From the NCBI RefSeq assembly GCF_008370345.1, contig NZ_VTUU01000003.1, positions 62,001-126,000 of the forward strand: a DNA stretch of 64,000 bases, in the 5' to 3' direction. Positions 21,971 to 32,622 of this stretch are shown here, piece after piece. Under the pieces are notes generated by a model. It worked only from the letters and a program-made list of their open reading frames with translations. It was not told the DNA's origin and ran no database searches. Positions within the stretch are counted from its first letter, which is position 1. Each line of letters starts with the position of its first letter. Source of the DNA: Marinobacter salinexigens (lineage in GTDB: Bacteria; Pseudomonadota; Gammaproteobacteria; Pseudomonadales; Oleiphilaceae). Made by a program: the position numbers and the translations under genes.

Positions 21971-24456
21971 GCCAGATTGTTCAGATAGGTCAGTGCAGAA
22001 CCAAGATCATAACCATCAGCCAGTGATGCACTGATCACAACCGCCGGCAGACGGTCGATGCGCCGGAGATCCGGGTTAGCACCCACTTCATCCACAGACA
22101 CCAGGGCCTGCATGGGGATCAGATCGCCCCCTTCCCTCGGCCGGAGAAATATCTGACCGAGATCCGCCGGGGTTGCCCGGTCACCGTCCGTGGCTTGAAC
22201 AATCACATCGTATTCACGGCCGCGATCCATATAGGTTGTCACCTGTCGGGATGCCAGCATGGTTTGCAGTGTCAGCCCGACATCCTCAACGGTGATATCC
22301 AGATCTGCTGCCCGTTCGCGATCAATGGTGACCCTCAACTCGGGACGAGTCAGTTCAAAATCCGTCTCTACATTGAGCAGATTGGGATTCTCTTTGGCCC
22401 GCTCGGCGATTTCTTCACTCCAGGCTTGTACTGACTCGTAATCCGGGCCGGCAACCACAAACTCCACCGGCTGATTGAACCCGCGCTGACCTAACCCGGG
22501 TGGATTAACCGCGACTATCCGGATACCGGACACCTGACTCAGTTTACCCCGAAGCTCACTGGTGATCTGCTGCTGTTTGACGTCCCGCTCTTCCCAGGGT
22601 GCCAGCCCCATGATCATGAATGCTCTGTCTTCCTCATCGCGAAAGCCAGTGATCGAGAGCAGGCGCTCTGCTGCACCGCTTTTCAGATAAGGCAGCAAAT
22701 AATCTTCTGCCTCGCGGACATAGTGATCAGTGAATTCCACTGTGGCGCCGCGGGGGGCATTCGCAGGCATGATAATCACGCCACGATCCTCAGTAGGCGC
22801 CAGCTCTTGGGGCAGCTTCGGATAAATCACCACAGCGATGACAAATCCAATCAGGCCAAGACCAAGCAGCAAGCCGGGCTGGTTCAGGGAAAAGCGCAGC
22901 AGCCGTTCATACCCGTTGGTCAGGCCTCCCAGCACCCGCTCACTGGCGGCCCATAAACGGTGCCCTTCCACTGTTTCGGGACTGTGCCGCAACCATTTGG
23001 AACAGAGCATAGGCGCAAGGGTCAGTGCCACCAGGCTCGACACCACCACAGCCGCCGCCAGGGTAAAACCAAACTCGGCAAACAGACGGCCGATATTTCC
23101 GCCCATAAATGAGATCGGTACAAACACGGCTACCAGGGTGAGCGTTGTCGCAATGACAGCAAACGCAACCTGCTTGGCGCCCCGGTAAGACGCTAACAAT
23201 GGCGGCTCGCCTTCATCAATCCGACGCTGGATGTTCTCCAGCATCACAATGGCATCATCCACCACCAGGCCAATGGCCAGGATGACCGCCAGCAGGGTCA
23301 GTACGTTGATGGAAAAGCCCAGAAAGCCAAGGCCGATGAAGGCACCAATGACAGACACCGGAATCGTCACCGCCGGGATCAGCGTCGCCCGCCACGATCG
23401 CAGGAATACGAAAATAACCAGGATGACCAGAGATACAGCGATGATCAGGGTAGTGATGACCTCCTTGATCGAAGCGCGGATAAAGACCGATTCGTCATAG
23501 CTTTCCGCAATGGACACCTCCGGTGGCAGGGTCTCCCGAATTTTCTCAAGCTCTGCCCTAACGGCATCGGACACCGCTACGGTGTTGGCCTTGGACTGAC
23601 GAATCACCCCCATACCAATGGCTGTCTGACCGTTGGCCCGTAACCGGCTTATATCCGACTCCACGCCCATCTGGACATTGGCAACCTCCCCAAGACGCAG
23701 CAGATCGTTGCCATCACGGCGAATCACCAGATCGCGGAACTGTTCGACTGTGGATAACCTGCCTTCTGCGCGCACGGTAAAGTTACGGGTCGAGGAATCC
23801 ACGGAGCCGGCAGGTAATTCAACGTTGTTGGCCCGCAACGCACTTTCCACTTCAGCAACCGTGATATCCCGCGCTGCCAGCCTCTCGCGATCCAGCCAGA
23901 CCCGGATGGCGTAGCGGCGCTCACCGCCAATACGCACGTCAGCCACGCCATCGAGTACGGACAGGCGGTCAGCCAGCACCCGGTCGGCAAAATCACTGAG
24001 CTCCGCACTGTCCCAAACGTCGCTGCGCAGCGTCACCCACATCATCGGGCGGGCATCGGAATCGGCTTTGCGCACCACCGGAGGATCGGCTTCGTCCGGC
24101 AACTGGTTGGCGACCCGGGATACCGCATCCCGGACATCGTTGGCGGCGATATCCACATCCCGCTCTGTGGAAAACTCGATACTGGTGCGAGATTCACCCT
24201 GCTCTGTGGATGACTCGATGGAGCGGATACCTTCGATACCACTGATCGCGCCCTCGATCACCTGGGTAATCTGGGAATCCACAACTTCCGCTGCAGCGCC
24301 GGTGTAATCGGTGGAAATGGAAACGACGGGCGGGTCAATATCCGGGTATTCCCGCACCGGCAGCCCTAGCAGGGCAGCCAGACCGAACACCACAATCAGC
24401 AAGCTCAGAACGGTTGCGAAAACAGGACGTTTGATGGAGACATCGGAGAGAATCAC
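21310..24456 (-). CDS. RND efflux permease (HAE1-type)
   Basis: A 1048-residue inner-membrane pump. It begins MILSDVSIKRPVFATVLSL, carries a large periplasmic loop, then the TM4 motif GLVVDDAIVMLENIQRR with the proton-relay Asp pair, a second periplasmic loop and GLMAKNGILIVEFANQLR near the end. This is the full AcrB/MexB-like plan of 12 helices. It exports drugs or other amphiphiles by proton antiport together with the adaptor encoded 3 bp upstream and an outer-membrane channel that is not present here. No regulator gene lies alongside. Two perfect DnaA boxes are inside (21962, 23749). Confidence 0.93.
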   Translation of the reverse strand: MILSDVSIKRPVFATVLSLLIVVFGLAALLGLPVREYPDIDPPVVSISTDYTGAAAEVVDSQITQVIEGAISGIEGIRSIESSTEQGESRTSIEFSTERDVDIAANDVRDAVSRVANQLPDEADPPVVRKADSDARPMMWVTLRSDVWDSAELSDFADRVLADRLSVLDGVADVRIGGERRYAIRVWLDRERLAARDITVAEVESALRANNVELPAGSVDSSTRNFTVRAEGRLSTVEQFRDLVIRRDGNDLLRLGEVANVQMGVESDISRLRANGQTAIGMGVIRQSKANTVAVSDAVRAELEKIRETLPPEVSIAESYDESVFIRASIKEVITTLIIAVSLVILVIFVFLRSWRATLIPAVTIPVSVIGAFIGLGFLGFSINVLTLLAVILAIGLVVDDAIVMLENIQRRIDEGEPPLLASYRGAKQVAFAVIATTLTLVAVFVPISFMGGNIGRLFAEFGFTLAAAVVVSSLVALTLAPMLCSKWLRHSPETVEGHRLWAASERVLGGLTNGYERLLRFSLNQPGLLLGLGLIGFVIAVVIYPKLPQELAPTEDRGVIIMPANAPRGATVEFTDHYVREAEDYLLPYLKSGAAERLLSITGFRDEEDRAFMIMGLAPWEERDVKQQQITSELRGKLSQVSGIRIVAVNPPGLGQRGFNQPVEFVVAGPDYESVQAWSEEIAERAKENPNLLNVETDFELTRPELRVTIDRERAADLDITVEDVGLTLQTMLASRQVTTYMDRGREYDVIVQATDGDRATPADLGQIFLRPREGGDLIPMQALVSVDEVGANPDLRRIDRLPAVVISASLADGYDLGSALTYLNNLAVDNLPPEARVSYKGLSREFQDSSSAIFVTFGLAFVIVFLVLAAQFESWIHPLIIMLAVPLALTGALLALLWSGISLNIYSQIGIIMLLGLMAKNGILIVEFANQLRDKGYEVREAILQGAILRFRPVLMTTISTVFGAVPLVIATGAGAESRAAIGAVILGGLIFATTLTLFIIPVLYNLLARFAKSANAIEQELEKQASGAAGGTGLASAPQSRADEF

Positions 24457-24459
24457 GGA

Positions 24460-25572
24460 TCAGGACTCCACTGAACCGACAAAGCGATTCTCCGGGATAG
24501 CATTCTCTTTATCCACAGCCTGAACCCTGTCACCACTGCTGAGCCGGTCCTGGCCAGTCACGATCACCTCGTCTTCAGCCGTCAGTCCTTCTGCCACTTC
24601 CACCATTCCCGGCATCCGCGATCCAAGCACCACGGAACGGCGGCGGGCAATGCCGTCTTCAGCGACAAAGATATAGGTTTCGTCACCACGGATCATCACA
24701 GCCTGTTCTGGAATAACCAGAGCCTGACGCTCCCGCAGGGTCAGTGACGCAGACATGAACTGCCCCGGTCGCAGTTTACCATCGGGGTTATCGATCAGCG
24801 CACGAACCGGCAGGGTCCTGCTCAGCTCATTGATGCGACTCCCTAATTCCACCAGCTTTCCGGTGAAGTCCGTACCCGGAAACGCCGGAGACAGGCCATG
24901 AACGGTCTGACCCAACCCGACCTGTGACAGAAACCGTTCCGGAATGGAGAAATTCAGTTCCATCCGATCCACGGTATCCAACGTGGTAACGGTTGTTCCC
25001 GAGGTAATGTAGGCGCCAACGCTGAGATCGGTGAGCCCCACCACCCCATCGAACGGGGCTTCCAGGCGGTGATTTTCCAGCCGCACCCGGGCCGACTGCC
25101 CCTGAGCCTGGGCCACGTCCACGGCCGTTCTGAGTTCATCGACCTGGGATTGGGAAATGCTGTTGTTGGAGCGCAGGCTCTGGGCTCTCTGCAGCTGGCG
25201 GCGGGCATCGGCCAGCTGTGCTTCGATCACCTGCAGGTCAGCCCTGGCCTGACGATCATCCAGGCGCAGCAGCAGATCCCCCTTGCTCACGTGCTTTCCA
25301 GCCCGAATGTTCAGCTCAACAATCCGGCCACTTACCTCTGTGGTCAACTCCACCGCATTGCTCGCCTGAAGATTTCCCACCGCCTTGACCACGTCCGTCA
25401 CCGTATTCATCTCCGGTAACCGGGTGTTCACCACACTGGCCGGGCGCTCTCCTGCCTGTTGCTGGCCCTTTCCAGTGTCAAAGGACTGATAGGTTACCGC
25501 GGCCCCAACCGCCACCACGACCAGAACCAGGGCAATGATCCATTGCTTCCACATAGGGTTTTCAACATCCAT
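24460..25572 (-). CDS. RND efflux periplasmic adaptor
   Basis: A membrane-fusion protein of about 370 residues. An N-terminal membrane anchor (WIIALVLVVVAVGAAVTY) precedes the biotinyl-lipoyl fold (VELTTEVSGRIVEL, then VSKGDLLLRLDDRQ), a helical hairpin (DARRQLQRAQSLRSNNSIS) and beta-barrel domains (GVVGLTDLSVGAYI, KLRPGQFMSASL). It bridges the permease to an outer-membrane channel. The start is uncertain: ATGs at 25572 and 25554 both precede the anchor and neither has a clear Shine-Dalgarno. The frame open up to 25644 is probably untranslated. Confidence 0.9.
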   Translation of the reverse strand: MDVENPMWKQWIIALVLVVVAVGAAVTYQSFDTGKGQQQAGERPASVVNTRLPEMNTVTDVVKAVGNLQASNAVELTTEVSGRIVELNIRAGKHVSKGDLLLRLDDRQARADLQVIEAQLADARRQLQRAQSLRSNNSISQSQVDELRTAVDVAQAQGQSARVRLENHRLEAPFDGVVGLTDLSVGAYITSGTTVTTLDTVDRMELNFSIPERFLSQVGLGQTVHGLSPAFPGTDFTGKLVELGSRINELSRTLPVRALIDNPDGKLRPGQFMSASLTLRERQALVIPEQAVMIRGDETYIFVAEDGIARRRSVVLGSRMPGMVEVAEGLTAEDEVIVTGQDRLSSGDRVQAVDKENAIPENRFVGSVES

Positions 25573-25931
25573 CAGACAGTAATAAGGGTTATTTGACCCG
25601 GTTGAAGGCCATAAGTTCGACGACAATTCCAGAGCTGGTAGCAACCTTATCGACTAACCATACAAAGGGCCGGGGAATCTCTCCAGTAGCCAAAACGATA
25701 ACAGGGATTATTTGCATAACCTTTACACTCCCTGAAAAGTTATCCACAGCGTGTTTTGCGCATTCAAGCCCTCTCTGTAGCTAATCGTCATTTCGGCCAA
25801 TTGATCATTCTGACAGGGTTCGTAGCGATTTTCGTCAATGGCAGCGCCTCAGGAATCCCGTACAACAAAAAGCATCAGGATCACATTCCGTGCTCCGACC
25901 CTTATTTAATGACAGGTACAGAGGAATCGTT
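25573..25931. other. intergenic region between RND adaptor and acyl-CoA dehydrogenase genes
   Basis: About 359 bp without a convincing gene. It must hold divergent promoters, but no clear -35/-10 pair stands out. It contains one perfect DnaA box (25740-25748, plus orientation). The Shine-Dalgarno AGAGGA for the acyl-CoA dehydrogenase gene lies at its right end. Confidence 0.5.
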
Positions 25932-27752
25932 ATGCCGGTCTACAAGGCGCCCCTGCGCGATATGAAATTCCTGCTCAATGACGTGTTTGACTACCCGAAG
26001 CACTACGAGAGCCTGAACAGTGGTGAGAACGCCACTCCCGACATCGTCGATGCCATCCTCACCGAGTGCGGCCGGTTCTGCGAAGAAGTTCTGAGCCCTC
26101 TGAATCAATCGGGCGACGAGGAAGGCTGCAAGCTGGAAAACGGCGAAGTTACCACCCCTAAAGGCTTCAAAGAAGCGTACAACCAGTATGTTATGGGCGG
26201 CTGGCAGGGTTTGTCGGCACCGGAATCGTACGGCGGCCAGGGCCTGCCCGCGTCCATGGGGCTGCTCAAGCAGGAAATGATGGGCACCGCCAACTGGTCG
26301 TTCTCCATGTACCCGGGTCTGTCCATGGGTGCCATGAACACCATCTTCCTGCACGGTGATGAGCAGCAGAAGGAAACCTATCTGGCGCCGCTGACCGAGG
26401 GCCGCTGGGGTGGCACCATGTGTCTCACCGAACCGCAATGCGGTACCGACCTCGGCCAGGTGAAGACCAAGGCAGAACCTCAGGCCGACGGCAGCTACAA
26501 ACTGACCGGCACCAAAATCTTCATCTCATCCGGTGAGCACGATCTGACCGAGAATATCGTACATATCGTTCTCGCCCGGCTGCCGGATGCTCCCAAAGGC
26601 ACTCGCGGGATCAGTCTGTTTATCGTGCCGAAGTTCCTCCCCGATGGAAACGGCGGCGCAGGCGAACGTAATGGTGTTAGCTGCGGTAGCCTGGAAAAGA
26701 AAATGGGCATCAAGGCCTCCGCAACCTGCGTGATGAATTTTGACAATGCGACCGGCTTCCTGATCGGTCCCGAGAACGAAGGTCTGGAGTGCATGTTCAC
26801 CTTTATGAACACTGCCCGGATCGGTACCGCTATCCAGGGTGTAGGGCCGGCAGAGCTGTCCTATCAATGGGCACTGGATTACGCCAGAGAACGTCGCTCC
26901 ATGCGCGCACTGTCCGGCAAGAAAGAACCGGAACAGGTTGCGGATGCACTGATTCACCATGCCGATGTCCGTCGCATGCTGCTTACCCAGAAAGCCATCG
27001 CGGAAGGCGGACGTGCCATGCTGTATTACTCTGCCCGTCTCGCCGATCACATGGTGGAAGGCCATACCGAGGGTGACACTGAAAAGGCCGAAAGGTACGA
27101 CGACAAACTTGGCTTCCTGACGCCGATCCTCAAAGGCTTCCTCACCGAAATGGGCAACGAAGCGGCCAACCTCGGAGTACAGGTCTTTGGTGGCCACGGC
27201 TATATTCGTGAACATGGCATGGAACAGATTGTCCGGGACACCCGTATTGCCACCCTCTATGAAGGTACAACGGGCATTCAGGCACTGGATCTGCTGGGAC
27301 GCAAAGTGTTGTTGATGACTCAGGGAGGTGCGGTTCGTGAGTTCACCCTGAAAGTGGCCAACTTTGCCCGCAAGCACCTGACAGACAAGCGAACACGGCC
27401 GTTTGCTGTGGAATTGCTCAAGCTTACCGCGCAGTGGAACCTGCTGACCGTGCGGGTAATGCTGGCGGCCCGCAAAGACCGGGATGTGGTCAGCTCCGCT
27501 GCCTACGACTTCCTGATGTACAGCGGCTACGTCACCATGGCTTACATGTGGGCGCGCCAGGCTGCCGTCGCGGCAGACAGACTGGATAACGGTGGCGAGG
27601 AGTCGGAAGCTTTCTACAACGCCAAGTTGGCAACCGCAGAATTCTACTATGAGCGGCTGTTGCCCAGAGCCCAGACCCACGCAACCAGCATGCTCAGCCC
27701 TACCAAGAACCTGATGCAACTGGATGCGAACGATATGGCCTTCACCGGCTAG
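25932..27752 (+). CDS. acyl-CoA dehydrogenase (~600-residue, DmdC/FadE-like)
   Basis: A 606-residue FAD enzyme of the long acyl-CoA dehydrogenase group, which includes the Pseudomonas PA0506-type enzymes and DmdC. It starts MPVYKAPLRDMKFLLNDVF, typical of the group. The mid region has MCLTEPQCGTDLGQVKTKA (FAD/substrate loop), and the catalytic Glu is in TLYEGTTGIQALDLLGRK. A C-terminal helical domain follows. It introduces the C2-C3 double bond in acyl-CoA degradation; chain length is not predictable, and 3-methylmercaptopropionyl-CoA is an alternative substrate. The start at 25932 has AGAGGA upstream; an upstream in-frame ATG at 25890 lacks conservation. A terminator follows. Confidence 0.92.
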   Translation: MPVYKAPLRDMKFLLNDVFDYPKHYESLNSGENATPDIVDAILTECGRFCEEVLSPLNQSGDEEGCKLENGEVTTPKGFKEAYNQYVMGGWQGLSAPESYGGQGLPASMGLLKQEMMGTANWSFSMYPGLSMGAMNTIFLHGDEQQKETYLAPLTEGRWGGTMCLTEPQCGTDLGQVKTKAEPQADGSYKLTGTKIFISSGEHDLTENIVHIVLARLPDAPKGTRGISLFIVPKFLPDGNGGAGERNGVSCGSLEKKMGIKASATCVMNFDNATGFLIGPENEGLECMFTFMNTARIGTAIQGVGPAELSYQWALDYARERRSMRALSGKKEPEQVADALIHHADVRRMLLTQKAIAEGGRAMLYYSARLADHMVEGHTEGDTEKAERYDDKLGFLTPILKGFLTEMGNEAANLGVQVFGGHGYIREHGMEQIVRDTRIATLYEGTTGIQALDLLGRKVLLMTQGGAVREFTLKVANFARKHLTDKRTRPFAVELLKLTAQWNLLTVRVMLAARKDRDVVSSAAYDFLMYSGYVTMAYMWARQAAVAADRLDNGGEESEAFYNAKLATAEFYYERLLPRAQTHATSMLSPTKNLMQLDANDMAFTG

Positions 27753-27775
27753 GCAAGCAAGTCCGGTGGCTTTGT

Positions 27776-27801
27776 TCCCGGGCTACGGCCCGGGATTTTT
27801 T
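27776..27801 (+). terminator. Rho-independent terminator after acyl-CoA dehydrogenase
   Basis: A stem of 8 bp (27776-27783 with 27788-27795, CCCGGGC core) with a TACG tetraloop is followed by six T. The T-run continues directly into a perfect DnaA box at 27800-27808. Confidence 0.85.
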
Positions 27802-27837
27802 ATCCACAGGCTCACCAGCCTGGCTTTCTATAAAGCC

Positions 27838-28587
27838 TTACAGGCCGTATTTAGTCTCAATCGCTTCGTAAAGGCCATTGTTCTTGATGGTTTTCAGACC
27901 TTCATTCAACTTATCCACAACCTCATCCGGCGTTTCCAGATTCATGGCAAGAAACAGCTCAGTGTTGTTGAATGAATACACCGGAACAAGACCTTCCACA
28001 TTCTGTTGGGATGCGAAGTAAGGTCCAGCCAGTCGGTCCGCTATCCACAGGTCGACCTGCCCCAGCTCCAGGCGCTTCGGGTTCAGATCGTCACTTTCCA
28101 TTTGAGAGACCTCGTAGCCACGCTCCAGGAGGTACTCGGTCATGACATCACCGCGGTATCCTGCGTATACCATGTTTTTGGTGTCTTGGAGCTCATCAAT
28201 CTTCAGATCAGAACCCGCGGGAGCAAAAATTGTCCACAGGTTGCTGGTCAGCGGCCCGACCCATTTGAACTGGGGCGCACGATTCTCTGTGTAGGTCGTA
28301 CAGAAGATACCGTGGTTCTTTTTATTCAGTGCCCGGTTGTAGCCATAGTCCCAGTTGCGGAGCTTGATGACGTAGTCGAGACCGGAAGCCTCAAGAACCG
28401 CCTTGACCATCTCGGTACACAAACCATCAATTCCATCACCGTTGTGCTCGAAAGCCCGACCGGTTGAACTCATGTTGTACGGGGGGAAGTTCTCAGTGTA
28501 GATATACAGTTTTTCAGCCCCCAAAGCAGGAACTGAAGCACTGGCAAAGACCAGAAAAGCAGCAAAAGTGCTGATCAACTTACGCAC
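27838..28587 (-). CDS. periplasmic solute-binding protein, family 3 type
   Basis: A 249-residue protein with a clear signal peptide (MRKLISTFAAFLVFASASVPALGA, cleaved near residue 24; quoted here by its composition, K/R at 2-3 and an A-x-A-like end). The mature part starts EKLYIYTENFPPYN and includes GIDGLCTEMVKAVLE and ADRLAGPYFASQ, resembling the extracellular solute-binding family 3 fold. No permease or ATPase gene is adjacent, so it may be an orphan receptor-type or amino-acid-like binder. It converges on the acyl-CoA dehydrogenase gene. One DnaA box is inside (27911). Confidence 0.82.
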   Translation of the reverse strand: MRKLISTFAAFLVFASASVPALGAEKLYIYTENFPPYNMSSTGRAFEHNGDGIDGLCTEMVKAVLEASGLDYVIKLRNWDYGYNRALNKKNHGIFCTTYTENRAPQFKWVGPLTSNLWTIFAPAGSDLKIDELQDTKNMVYAGYRGDVMTEYLLERGYEVSQMESDDLNPKRLELGQVDLWIADRLAGPYFASQQNVEGLVPVYSFNNTELFLAMNLETPDEVVDKLNEGLKTIKNNGLYEAIETKYGL

Positions 28588-28745
28588 GGGTTATCTCCTT
28601 GACCGTTAAAGCGTGTACTGCGGAAACCGCAGCAGGATCCAGAAAAGTGGCGGAGTTTACCCGAGCTGTTAACGTTGTTTTACAGATAAACTGTTAGTTT
28701 TCGTAAGGTCGGCAAGGGCTTCAGAGCCCGCCGGATAGAGTGTTG

Positions 28746-30116
28746 TTATTTTCCGATACAGAAACTGCTGAAAATCTTGCCCAGCAGTTCATCCGGCGTC
28801 AGGTGGCCGGTAATCTCACCCAGTGCATCCTGGGCCGCCCGCAGGTCTTCGGCGAGTAGTTCACCTGCACCAAAGCCTTCCAGTTGGGACTGACCCTGAA
28901 GCAATAACTCCCTCGCCCGTTCCAGAGCATCGAGATGACGACGGCGAGCCAGGAAGCCGCCTTCGGTGGTGGTAGCGAATCCCATGCACTGCTTCAGGTG
29001 ATCTCTGAGCACGTCCAGCCCTTCGGACGACTTTGCCGCAAGCCGGATCACCGGTGCTGCCTGGTCTGGTTGGTCCAAGAGTCCTACCGTTTCACTGGAA
29101 AGATCGACTTTATTTCGGATAACAGTAACCGGTGCCTGCTTCGGTAGTTGGTCGATAAAGTCTGGCCAGATATCGTGGGGCTCGGTTTTATCCGTTGTGG
29201 TGGCATCTACCATGAGCAGGATTCGATCGGCCTGCCGGATTTCTTCCCAGGCCCGGGCGATGCCGATCTGTTCCACCTCATCGGGGCTGTCTCTTAGCCC
29301 GGCCGTATCGATGATATGCAGAGGCATTCCATCAATGTGGATATGTTCACGGAGGACATCCCGGGTCGTACCTTCAATCGCGGTTACGATGGCCGCTTCC
29401 CTGCCGGCCAGGGCATTGAGCAGGCTGGACTTGCCGGCATTGGGTCGCCCGGCAATCACCACTTTCATGCCATCCCTCAGGATCGTGCCCTGTTGGGCCT
29501 CGGCCAATATGGTTTCAAGCCGGTCCAGGAGGCTCTGCAGGTCCGTAGCGACTTTCCCGTCGGCAAGAAAATCAATTTCCTCTTCAGGGAAATCGATTGC
29601 GGCTTCAACGTAGATACGTAAATGGGTAACCGCATCCACCAGGTCATCCACCTGCCGGGAAAACACCCCCTGCATAGAGCGCACGGCGCACCGGGCGGCC
29701 TGCTCCGAGCTGCTTTCAATCAGATCGGCAATGGCTTCAGCCTGGGCAAGATCCAGTTTGTCGTTAAGAAACGCCCGTTCCGAGAACTCCCCGGGGCGGG
29801 CCAGGCGGGCTCCCAACGCGCAGACTTCCCGCAACAGAAGATCAAGAATAACGGTGCCGCCATGGCCCTGAAGCTCAAACACGTCTTCGCCGGTGAAGGA
29901 ATGTGGGTTCGGGAAAAACAGGCCGATACCCTCATCAATGAGTTCACCGTTGCCGTCATGGAATGGGCCATAGTGAGCGTAACGAGGCCTGGGCTCAAAC
30001 CCCAGCATCTGACTGGCAATCCTGGCGGCTGCCGGCCCCGAAACCCGGACAATCCCGACACCGGCCTGGCCGGGTGCGGTAGCAATTGCGGCAATGGTAT
30101 CGGAACTGTGATTCAT
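28746..30116 (-). CDS. mnmE: tRNA modification GTPase MnmE (TrmE)
   Basis: A 456-residue protein. It starts [19 protein letters not shown] and carries an N-terminal formyl-THF-binding domain, a G domain inserted in a helical domain ([27 protein letters not shown]) and the C-terminal FCIGK whose Cys is conserved. It acts with MnmG on U34 of tRNAs. The start at 30116 has AAGGA upstream; the open frame to 30173 is not family-like. It is the last gene of the rpmH-rnpA-yidD-yidC-mnmE cluster. Confidence 0.96.
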   Translation of the reverse strand: MNHSSDTIAAIATAPGQAGVGIVRVSGPAAARIASQMLGFEPRPRYAHYGPFHDGNGELIDEGIGLFFPNPHSFTGEDVFELQGHGGTVILDLLLREVCALGARLARPGEFSERAFLNDKLDLAQAEAIADLIESSSEQAARCAVRSMQGVFSRQVDDLVDAVTHLRIYVEAAIDFPEEEIDFLADGKVATDLQSLLDRLETILAEAQQGTILRDGMKVVIAGRPNAGKSSLLNALAGREAAIVTAIEGTTRDVLREHIHIDGMPLHIIDTAGLRDSPDEVEQIGIARAWEEIRQADRILLMVDATTTDKTEPHDIWPDFIDQLPKQAPVTVIRNKVDLSSETVGLLDQPDQAAPVIRLAAKSSEGLDVLRDHLKQCMGFATTTEGGFLARRRHLDALERARELLLQGQSQLEGFGAGELLAEDLRAAQDALGEITGHLTPDELLGKIFSSFCIGK

Positions 30117-30187
30117 GACGGGTCCTTGGCAAAAACAACAGAGGCCCCGTAACGGAGCCTCTGTCGGGATCATATCAGCGGTACAGG

Positions 30188-31903
30188 TCAGTATTTCTTG
30201 CCTGCGGTTTCCGCCTCAATCTTACGGGTAATGTACCACTGCTGACTGATGGACAAAATGTTGTTAACCAGCCAGTACAGTACCAGACCTGCCGGGAACC
30301 AGAGGAAGAACACCGTAAAGATCAGCGGCATAAGCTTCATGATCTTGGCCTGCATGGGGTCCGGCGGAGTCGGATTCAGGTGCATCTGCAGGAACATACT
30401 TGCCCCCATCAGAATCGGCAGGATGAAGTACGGATCCATCTGTGAAAGATCGTGAATCCACAGCATGAACGGAGCCTGCCGTAGCTGAACGCTCTCGAAC
30501 AGAACCCAGTACAGGGATATGAATACCGGCATCTGGACCAGAATCGGCAGGCAGCCGCCCAGCGGATTGATTTTTTCCCGCTTGTACAGAGCCATCATTT
30601 CCTGGGACATGCGTTGCCGGTCATCGCCGTATAGCTCTTTCAGGCGCGTCAGTTGCGGTGCGACAGCACGCATCTTGGCCATGGAGCGGTAGCTGGTTGC
30701 AGACAGGTGGAAGAACACAGCCTTGACCAGAACCGTCAGCAGGATGATGGCGGCACCCCAGTTACCCACAATGCTATGGAACCATTCCAGTACGATGAAC
30801 AGCGGCAGCGAGATAAAGAACAACCAGCCAAAGTCCACGGTACGGTCGAGATTCGGGGCAACGGCTTCCAGACGATCAATAATCTTGGGGCCCACATAGG
30901 CCTGGGCGCCAACTTCAACGGTTTCGCCCGGGGCTACTGATGTGGCGGGATAGACAAATCCCATGACATGCAGATTACCGCGTTTGGTGGTCTGGTATTG
31001 AGCGGGCAGGTCTTTTGCAGGAACCCAGGCGGTCAGGAAGTAATGCTGTAGGAATGCCAGCCATCCATTCGTAACTGATTGATTTATATTGGTTTCTGAC
31101 AGATCGTCGAATTCGAACTTCTCGTAGGGATCCTCCGGTGAACTCATCACCATACCGAGGAAAGCGCGGATACCTACGCTGGCCTGAGAAGTCGGATCGG
31201 CAGCCTCGTCACGGACAATTTTACCGGTAAAGTTGGCTTTCCAGGTTTGATCAGAGCCGTTTTCAATCAGGTAGCGGACGCCAATTTCGTAATCATCGCG
31301 GCCAAACTGGTAGCGTTTGGTGATCTTCACGCCAGAATCGGTCGTTGTCACCAGATCAACGGTCAGTTGATCCTCACCTTCGGACAATTCGTAACTTGTT
31401 TCCAGCGTCTGGTAAACAGGGGCAGCGCCGTTTTTGCGACTGTCCGGGCCATTCTGGCCAATCAGACCGCTTTCGAGCACATACGTTGATGTTTCTGTGC
31501 TGTTAAGCAACGCCAGAGGCTGTTCACTGTTCAGGGATTTGTCGTAATTGAGCAGGGACGCTCTGACCAGATTGCCACCTACCCGGTCGATGGCCAAATC
31601 ATAGACGTCCGTGCGTACAGAAATATAGCGGTTTTCCAGCTCATCACCATTGGATTCACCGGTGCTGGCAGCCAGTTGCTGGCCGCTATCCGGCGTCGCG
31701 AACTCTTCGTTGCCCGCTGTGCTGGTTTGTTCACCAGGAAGCACCATGCCATCACCGGCACTTTCGCCCATTCCCGGATTGGCAATGCTTTCAACGACCT
31801 GTTCTGTCGCAGGCGGCTGGTGATAATCCTCATTCCAGGCAAGCACCATCAGATAACTGACAATAGCCAGGCCGGCAAATAATACGATGCGTTGAATGTC
31901 CAT
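30188..31903 (-). CDS. yidC: membrane protein insertase YidC
   Basis: A 571-residue inner-membrane insertase. TM1 is at the N-terminus ([19 protein letters not shown]), followed by an acidic linker and a large periplasmic beta domain (about 70-340). The conserved C-terminal core of five helices includes [19 protein letters not shown], the hydrophilic-groove Arg in [11 protein letters not shown] and [20 protein letters not shown]. It inserts and folds membrane proteins with or without SecYEG; F0 subunit c, encoded nearby, is a known client in E. coli. It lies 4 bp after yidD. Confidence 0.97.
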   Translation of the reverse strand: MDIQRIVLFAGLAIVSYLMVLAWNEDYHQPPATEQVVESIANPGMGESAGDGMVLPGEQTSTAGNEEFATPDSGQQLAASTGESNGDELENRYISVRTDVYDLAIDRVGGNLVRASLLNYDKSLNSEQPLALLNSTETSTYVLESGLIGQNGPDSRKNGAAPVYQTLETSYELSEGEDQLTVDLVTTTDSGVKITKRYQFGRDDYEIGVRYLIENGSDQTWKANFTGKIVRDEAADPTSQASVGIRAFLGMVMSSPEDPYEKFEFDDLSETNINQSVTNGWLAFLQHYFLTAWVPAKDLPAQYQTTKRGNLHVMGFVYPATSVAPGETVEVGAQAYVGPKIIDRLEAVAPNLDRTVDFGWLFFISLPLFIVLEWFHSIVGNWGAAIILLTVLVKAVFFHLSATSYRSMAKMRAVAPQLTRLKELYGDDRQRMSQEMMALYKREKINPLGGCLPILVQMPVFISLYWVLFESVQLRQAPFMLWIHDLSQMDPYFILPILMGASMFLQMHLNPTPPDPMQAKIMKLMPLIFTVFFLWFPAGLVLYWLVNNILSISQQWYITRKIEAETAGKKY

Positions 31904-31907
31904 AGAG

Positions 31908-32201
31908 TTACTGTCTGGTCTGGGTTGTGGAGTGGGAAAAGTCAGCCTGCGAACAGGAATTCATTGAGCACTCACAGTCGGAGTGTGTGGTTCCCGGTAC
32001 GGGATCATACCCGCCTTCGGCCCAGGGATGACACCTTAAAAGCCGTCGAATGGCGAGATAAGTGCCTTTGGCAGCACCATGATGATTGATTGCTTCAACA
32101 GCGTAATGCGAACAGGTGGGATAGTGGCGGCAGTGACTGGCCATCAGAGGACTGATTGCGTACTGATAGAAACGAATGGGCAGTAGCAGGAGTTTGCGCA
32201 T
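31908..32201 (-). CDS. yidD: membrane protein insertion efficiency factor YidD
   Basis: A 97-residue protein with the family block [11 protein letters not shown], then [15 protein letters not shown] with its conserved Cys pair, and [20 protein letters not shown]-terminal tail of ~25 residues is variable. The start codon overlaps the rnpA stop by one base (TAATG), so translation is coupled. Confidence 0.93.
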   Translation of the reverse strand: MRKLLLLPIRFYQYAISPLMASHCRHYPTCSHYAVEAINHHGAAKGTYLAIRRLLRCHPWAEGGYDPVPGTTHSDCECSMNSCSQADFSHSTTQTRQ

Positions 32202-32608
32202 TACCCCTTTCCTCTACCGGCAGGGCCTGTGTTCTCTACCCGGGATGACTGGGATTGACGGTGTTTTTTCTTCAACCGGTGCCAGAGATCGTTCAATGAT
32301 GCCTGAACAGCGGTGTTATCGAGATGGGTCAGTCCCTGTCTTCCCAGAACCACAACATCAAGGTTCGGGAGATCAGTCTGCTGTCTGAAGCTTTCTCTGA
32401 CCTGGCGTTTGATCCGGTTTCGCTGAACAGCCAGCCTGAGGTTCTTCTTGGAAAAAATCAGACCGACCCTGGCATGACCGAGAGAATTCGGTGTTGCCAG
32501 GATCAGGAAATTCCGATGCGGAACTTTCAGCTGAACGTCGTCGAAGACTTTGCCGTAATCAGCAGGTCGAAGAAGCCGATGTGATTTCGGGAAACTCAAA
32601 GCCTTCAT
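32201..32608 (-). CDS. rnpA: ribonuclease P protein component
   Basis: A 135-residue basic protein. The signature [19 protein letters not shown] (RNR motif that contacts RNase P RNA) follows GLIFSKK. It assists the RNase P RNA in tRNA 5' maturation. It lies between rpmH and yidD in the near-universal order. The C-terminus has a short basic, low-complexity extension. Confidence 0.95.
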   Translation of the reverse strand: MKALSFPKSHRLLRPADYGKVFDDVQLKVPHRNFLILATPNSLGHARVGLIFSKKNLRLAVQRNRIKRQVRESFRQQTDLPNLDVVVLGRQGLTHLDNTAVQASLNDLWHRLKKKHRQSQSSRVENTGPAGRGKG

Positions 32609-32622
32609 CAGGCGAACAGGTC

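Larger units (their letters stand above)
23749..27919. promoter_or_regulatory. DnaA-box group in RND, acyl-CoA dehydrogenase and binding-protein region
   Basis: Perfect boxes begin at 23749 (-, RND permease), 24509 (+, RND adaptor), 25740 (+, intergenic), 27800 (+, overlapping the terminator T-run after the acyl-CoA dehydrogenase) and 27911 (+, binding-protein gene). Confidence 0.6.

Noticed and set aside
26526-27719. Open frame of 397 codons antisense to the acyl-CoA dehydrogenase
   Set aside because: It lies wholly within a clear gene on the opposite strand, with no motif or ribosome site.
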